Shown here piece after piece: positions 61,608-64,000 of a DNA stretch of 64,000 nt. Below the pieces are notes generated by a model that made no database searches, was not told the origin of the DNA, and saw only the letters and a list, made by a program, of their open reading frames with translations. Source of the stretch: Saccharicrinis sp. UBA6048 (lineage in GTDB: Bacteria; Bacteroidota; Bacteroidia; Bacteroidales; Marinilabiliaceae). Every line of letters begins with the position of its first letter. Positions within the stretch are counted from its first letter, which is position 1. The stretch lies in NCBI GenBank assembly GCA_002429115.1, contig DIYS01000209.1, positions 43,741 to 107,740 on the forward strand, written 5' to 3'. A program made the translations under genes and the position numbers.

Positions 61608-61926
61608 TGCCTCTTTTGTAAGTTGTGAAATACAAGCCGTATAATTATATAATTGCATATGAAGGTTATATATAAGGGTAGAGTCTCGTATTAGTATATT
61701 ATAAACGTAAAAATATAGAGTTGTATAAAATGTGTAAAGCATTAAATATTAATGAGTAATAGTTGGTTTGATTTTATAATAACAATGCGTTATGAAAAAT
61801 TAAATTGAGAAAAATAAAAACCTATGAGCTAATCTTACGTAAGATGATGTCTATTGAATGAATTATATTAATTTAAATATTATGATCAGACATCTGATTG
61901 TGTGTTTAGTAAATAGAAACAAAGTG
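61608..61926. promoter_or_regulatory. AT-rich upstream region of the FadL-type gene with two palindromes
   Basis: This 319-bp stretch has no gene. It contains a perfect 14-bp palindrome ATCTTACGTAAGAT (61832-61845) and a second, ATCAGA-CA-TCTGAT (61885-61898), 81 and 28 bp before the ATG. Both look like operator sites. I could not place a convincing TAnnTTTG element. Confidence 0.4.
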
Positions 61927-63162
61927 ATGAAAAAAATTAAGTTACTAATCCTGGTCTTATTAAGTGCCTTTACCTTATCAACACAGGCAAATGATGGCTA
62001 TTACATGTTAGGTTTTGGAAGTATCAGCAAAGGTATGGGAGGTACCGGCGTTGCCTACTATAAAACTTCATTAATTGGAAATAACCCGGCAGGTCGTGCC
62101 TACCTTGGAAAACAATTCAATATCTCAACGACATTTTTGTTTCCAACACTGCATTATACAGTTACTGGTGCACCTAGTGGTGGAGATGGAACATTGCCAT
62201 TAGCGCCAGGAAAAGTAGGTAGCGACGTTAAGCTAATTTTCATTCCAAATTTTGGGGCAAACTGGCAAATCAATGAAAAAAGTGCCTTTGGTATTTCTGC
62301 CTACGGTAATGGTATTGCTGGTGAATATCCAACGCAAACCTATTGGGATCCGACAAGTAAAACAACGGATATTCAATATTATCAAGCATACGTTGATCCG
62401 AGTTATTCGTATAAGATTAATGAGAAACACTCCATTGGTGTTTCAGCCATGTTGATGCTACAACTTTTTGAAGTAAATGGTTTATACACGTTCAATAGCC
62501 TTTCATCAGATCCGGAGAATGTATCTGGAAATGGGATGGATACAGGCTTTGGCTTCGGTGCAAAGATTGGTTATCTGGGAGAAATTGTTAATGGTTTGCA
62601 TATTGGAGCAACCTATCAAACCAGAACTTATGCTAGTGAGTTTAAGAAATATGCTGGTTTATTGGCCGAACAAGGCAATTTGGATGCACCTTCAACATGG
62701 ACTGTTGGTCTTAATTATGAGATTTCTGATAAGTGGAAAGTATTGTTTGATGTTCAGCAGATTAACTACAGTGAAGTTAAGTCACTTGGTAATGGCTTTG
62801 CTTCTGCGGGTGCGTTAGGTTCTGATAACGGTCCTGGATTTGGTTGGGAAGATATGACAGTGTTTAAATTTGGTACTGAATACGATATTAATGAAGATAT
62901 TACTCTTCGTGGTGGTTATGCCTTTGGTGAAGAGCCGGTGCGTGAGTCAGAAGTATTCTTTAACATAATGGCGCCATTAGTGAGTAATCAGCACATTACA
63001 TTGGGGGCAACTAAGAAGATCGGTGAAAAGTCAAATGCTATTAACCTGGCTTTGTCTTATGCGCCTAACAATACGGTAAGTGGAATGAATCCGATGGATC
63101 CTGTTCAGAAAATTGATCTTGATCTGGAGATATTTGAGTTGGAACTGAGTTTTACTTTCTAA
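61927..63162 (+). CDS. OmpP1/FadL family outer membrane transport protein
   Basis: A 411-residue beta-barrel protein: signal peptide (MKKIKLLILVLLSAFTLS, ends near TQA), then the FadL-like N-terminal hatch and conserved GMGGTGVAYYKTSLIGNNPAG, KSAFGISAYGNGIAG, STWTVGLNYEISDKW and a C-terminal aromatic residue after LELSFTF. Family members carry long-chain fatty acids or other hydrophobic compounds across the outer membrane by a lateral gate. The longest frame starts at 61858, but the signal peptide begins at the ATG 61927. No fatty-acid genes are nearby. Confidence 0.88.
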   Translation: MKKIKLLILVLLSAFTLSTQANDGYYMLGFGSISKGMGGTGVAYYKTSLIGNNPAGRAYLGKQFNISTTFLFPTLHYTVTGAPSGGDGTLPLAPGKVGSDVKLIFIPNFGANWQINEKSAFGISAYGNGIAGEYPTQTYWDPTSKTTDIQYYQAYVDPSYSYKINEKHSIGVSAMLMLQLFEVNGLYTFNSLSSDPENVSGNGMDTGFGFGAKIGYLGEIVNGLHIGATYQTRTYASEFKKYAGLLAEQGNLDAPSTWTVGLNYEISDKWKVLFDVQQINYSEVKSLGNGFASAGALGSDNGPGFGWEDMTVFKFGTEYDINEDITLRGGYAFGEEPVRESEVFFNIMAPLVSNQHITLGATKKIGEKSNAINLALSYAPNNTVSGMNPMDPVQKIDLDLEIFELELSFTF

Positions 63163-63339
63163 GAGAATTTAAATTGTAAAAAGCTTATTAGACTATGCCG
63201 GGTGTAACGTTAAAGAGTTAGCCCGTGCATTTTGAGTTTATATTAATACTGATTTCAAGTTAAATTTTTAATCTGGTTAGGGTTAGAACATATGACTATT
63301 TTATTCATATTTGCAGTCGCATTCAGATCTTAACCAGAA

Positions 63340-63981
63340 ATGACGAAAGGCTACTCTCAGTTTAAGGAGTTTATAAATAAAGTGCACTATAATATCGATC
63401 CTGATATTAATATTAAGAAGATTGAAGATGAGGTAATTGGAGATATTCCAGAACAAACGCTTCCTAATCAGTTTTATTACGTAGTTAATAATCATACACG
63501 TACAATAGTGCATGTTTCAGATCGTATCACTGAGCTTACCGGATACTCTCCCGAAGAATGGACCTATGAACATATTCTGGACTGCATCCATCCGGATGAT
63601 AAGCCATTTGTTGATAAGTCTCTTTATGCCTGTTTCAGATTAAGTATGTCGCCGGTTATTAATCGGCCTGTCACCGATGCCTTAGTGCTTAACTATCGTA
63701 TGCGACACAAGCAAGGACACTATATTCATATCCTTCGACATGGTTATTGCACAAGCATGGATAGAGATAACCGGATGATACACAATACTAGTATGTGCAT
63801 GGTTATTACCGATTTTAAGCACGATAACCGACAAACGATGATGCTCAAAGAAGGAAATAAAATATTGGTTGAACTTTATAGCGATTGTCCCGATAATATC
63901 AGGTGGGATTTGTTAAGTGCCCGAGAGCAACAAATTGTTGAACTTTTGTGCGACAGTAAAACCAGTGAAGAGATAGGTTAG
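63340..63981 (+). CDS. PAS-domain regulator with LuxR-type HTH, cut short by a stop
   Basis: A 213-residue frame: an N-terminal segment, a PAS domain (about 45-160: TIVHVSDRITELTGYSPEEW, DCIHPDDKPFVDKSL, RMRHKQGHYIHIL), and the start of a LuxR-type HTH (LSAREQQIVELLCDSKTSEEIG) that stops at TAG 63979-63981, before the recognition helix. In the +2 frame the next codons read LDKTELT, which resembles the rest of such a helix-turn-helix. This suggests a frameshifting deletion, but only 19 bases remain in the window. Intact relatives sense a signal through PAS and bind DNA. It may be a pseudogene, a real truncated protein, or affected by a sequence error. Confidence 0.6.
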   Translation: MTKGYSQFKEFINKVHYNIDPDINIKKIEDEVIGDIPEQTLPNQFYYVVNNHTRTIVHVSDRITELTGYSPEEWTYEHILDCIHPDDKPFVDKSLYACFRLSMSPVINRPVTDALVLNYRMRHKQGHYIHILRHGYCTSMDRDNRMIHNTSMCMVITDFKHDNRQTMMLKEGNKILVELYSDCPDNIRWDLLSAREQQIVELLCDSKTSEEIG

Positions 63982-64000
63982 ATAAAACGGAGCTTACCCA

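Noticed and set aside
1..64000. tRNA, rRNA and known riboswitch genes
   Set aside because: Reading both strands I found no cloverleaf with a GTTCGA-type arm and no rRNA or recognisable riboswitch segments. A covariance-model search would be needed to exclude small RNAs.

Overview
The window is chromosomal DNA from a Bacteroidota bacterium, most likely a marine or sediment member of the Bacteroidales/Marinilabiliales type (this rank is inference). The evidence is gldD/gldE next to ssb and mutY, DUF4924, a bacterial GGGP synthase, TonB-dependent receptors, acidic-tailed lipoproteins, few Shine-Dalgarno sites, and promoters of the Bacteroidota type (TTG or TTTG about 19-23 bp upstream of TAnnTTTG). 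Base composition is AT-rich and even. No rRNA, tRNA, CRISPR array, phage or insertion sequence was found. Nearly all of it is ordinary core genome; the unusual material is in regulatory and intergenic DNA.

Layout. 1-996: 5' part of an EF-G paralogue (minus strand). 1.25-3.3 kb: a DUF190 protein and an alkaline-phosphatase-fold protein that seems to have lost its catalytic residues. 3.3-7.0 kb (minus): operon ssb-gldE-gldD-phosphopantetheinyl transferase-GGGP synthase. 7.2-7.8 kb: a probably surface-exposed lipoprotein between ssb and mutY. 9.0-11.2 kb: HU, a 30-residue COX24/bS22-like basic protein, and RNase G. 11.5-16.7 kb: DsbD, two OmpA-family proteins, a DCC thiol protein. 16.7-20.7 kb (minus): DUF4924, S4 protein, pth, rplY, prs, engB. 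21.0-25.4 kb: lysC-lysA, ung, an FAD oxidoreductase. 25.4-31.5 kb (minus): a DUF418 membrane protein and two secreted glycosidases (GH97 and a six-hairpin enzyme). 31.8-41.3 kb: a TonB-dependent receptor with a duplicated beta-helix lipoprotein, a PiT phosphate transporter fused to a PhoU-like domain, and a PhoR/PhoB-type two-component pair. 41.4-51.9 kb: SPOR lipoprotein, purE, hpt-adk-obgE, a membrane-anchored MutS homologue, parE-parC, aroK. 52.0-53.2 kb: a DUF4143 ATPase behind a repeat array. 53.4-61.5 kb: a heme cluster hemA-C-D-B-L-E-N. 61.9-64.0 kb: a FadL-family porin and a PAS/LuxR regulator whose DNA-binding domain is cut short.

How the parts fit together. The strongest system-level signal is at 36.6-40.6 kb. 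The receptor, PiT, phoR and phoB genes each have, upstream, a direct repeat related to TTAACA with 11-bp spacing, lying 31-44 bp before a TAnnTTTG-type element. This is the architecture of PhoB/PhoP boxes. I infer one phosphate-starvation unit in which an outer-membrane receptor and a surface beta-helix lipoprotein feed an inner-membrane phosphate carrier under PhoRB control.

Three further unexplained patterns stand out. A 22-bp-period array of TGGG...CCCA palindromes lies upstream of the glycosidase operon, with a solitary copy upstream of the DUF418 gene. Arrays of degenerate 7-bp repeats, largely in inverted pairs, fill the hemB-hemL, hemL-hemE and hemE-hemN spacers and recur before parE. 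A 21-bp repeat array precedes the DUF4143 ATPase.
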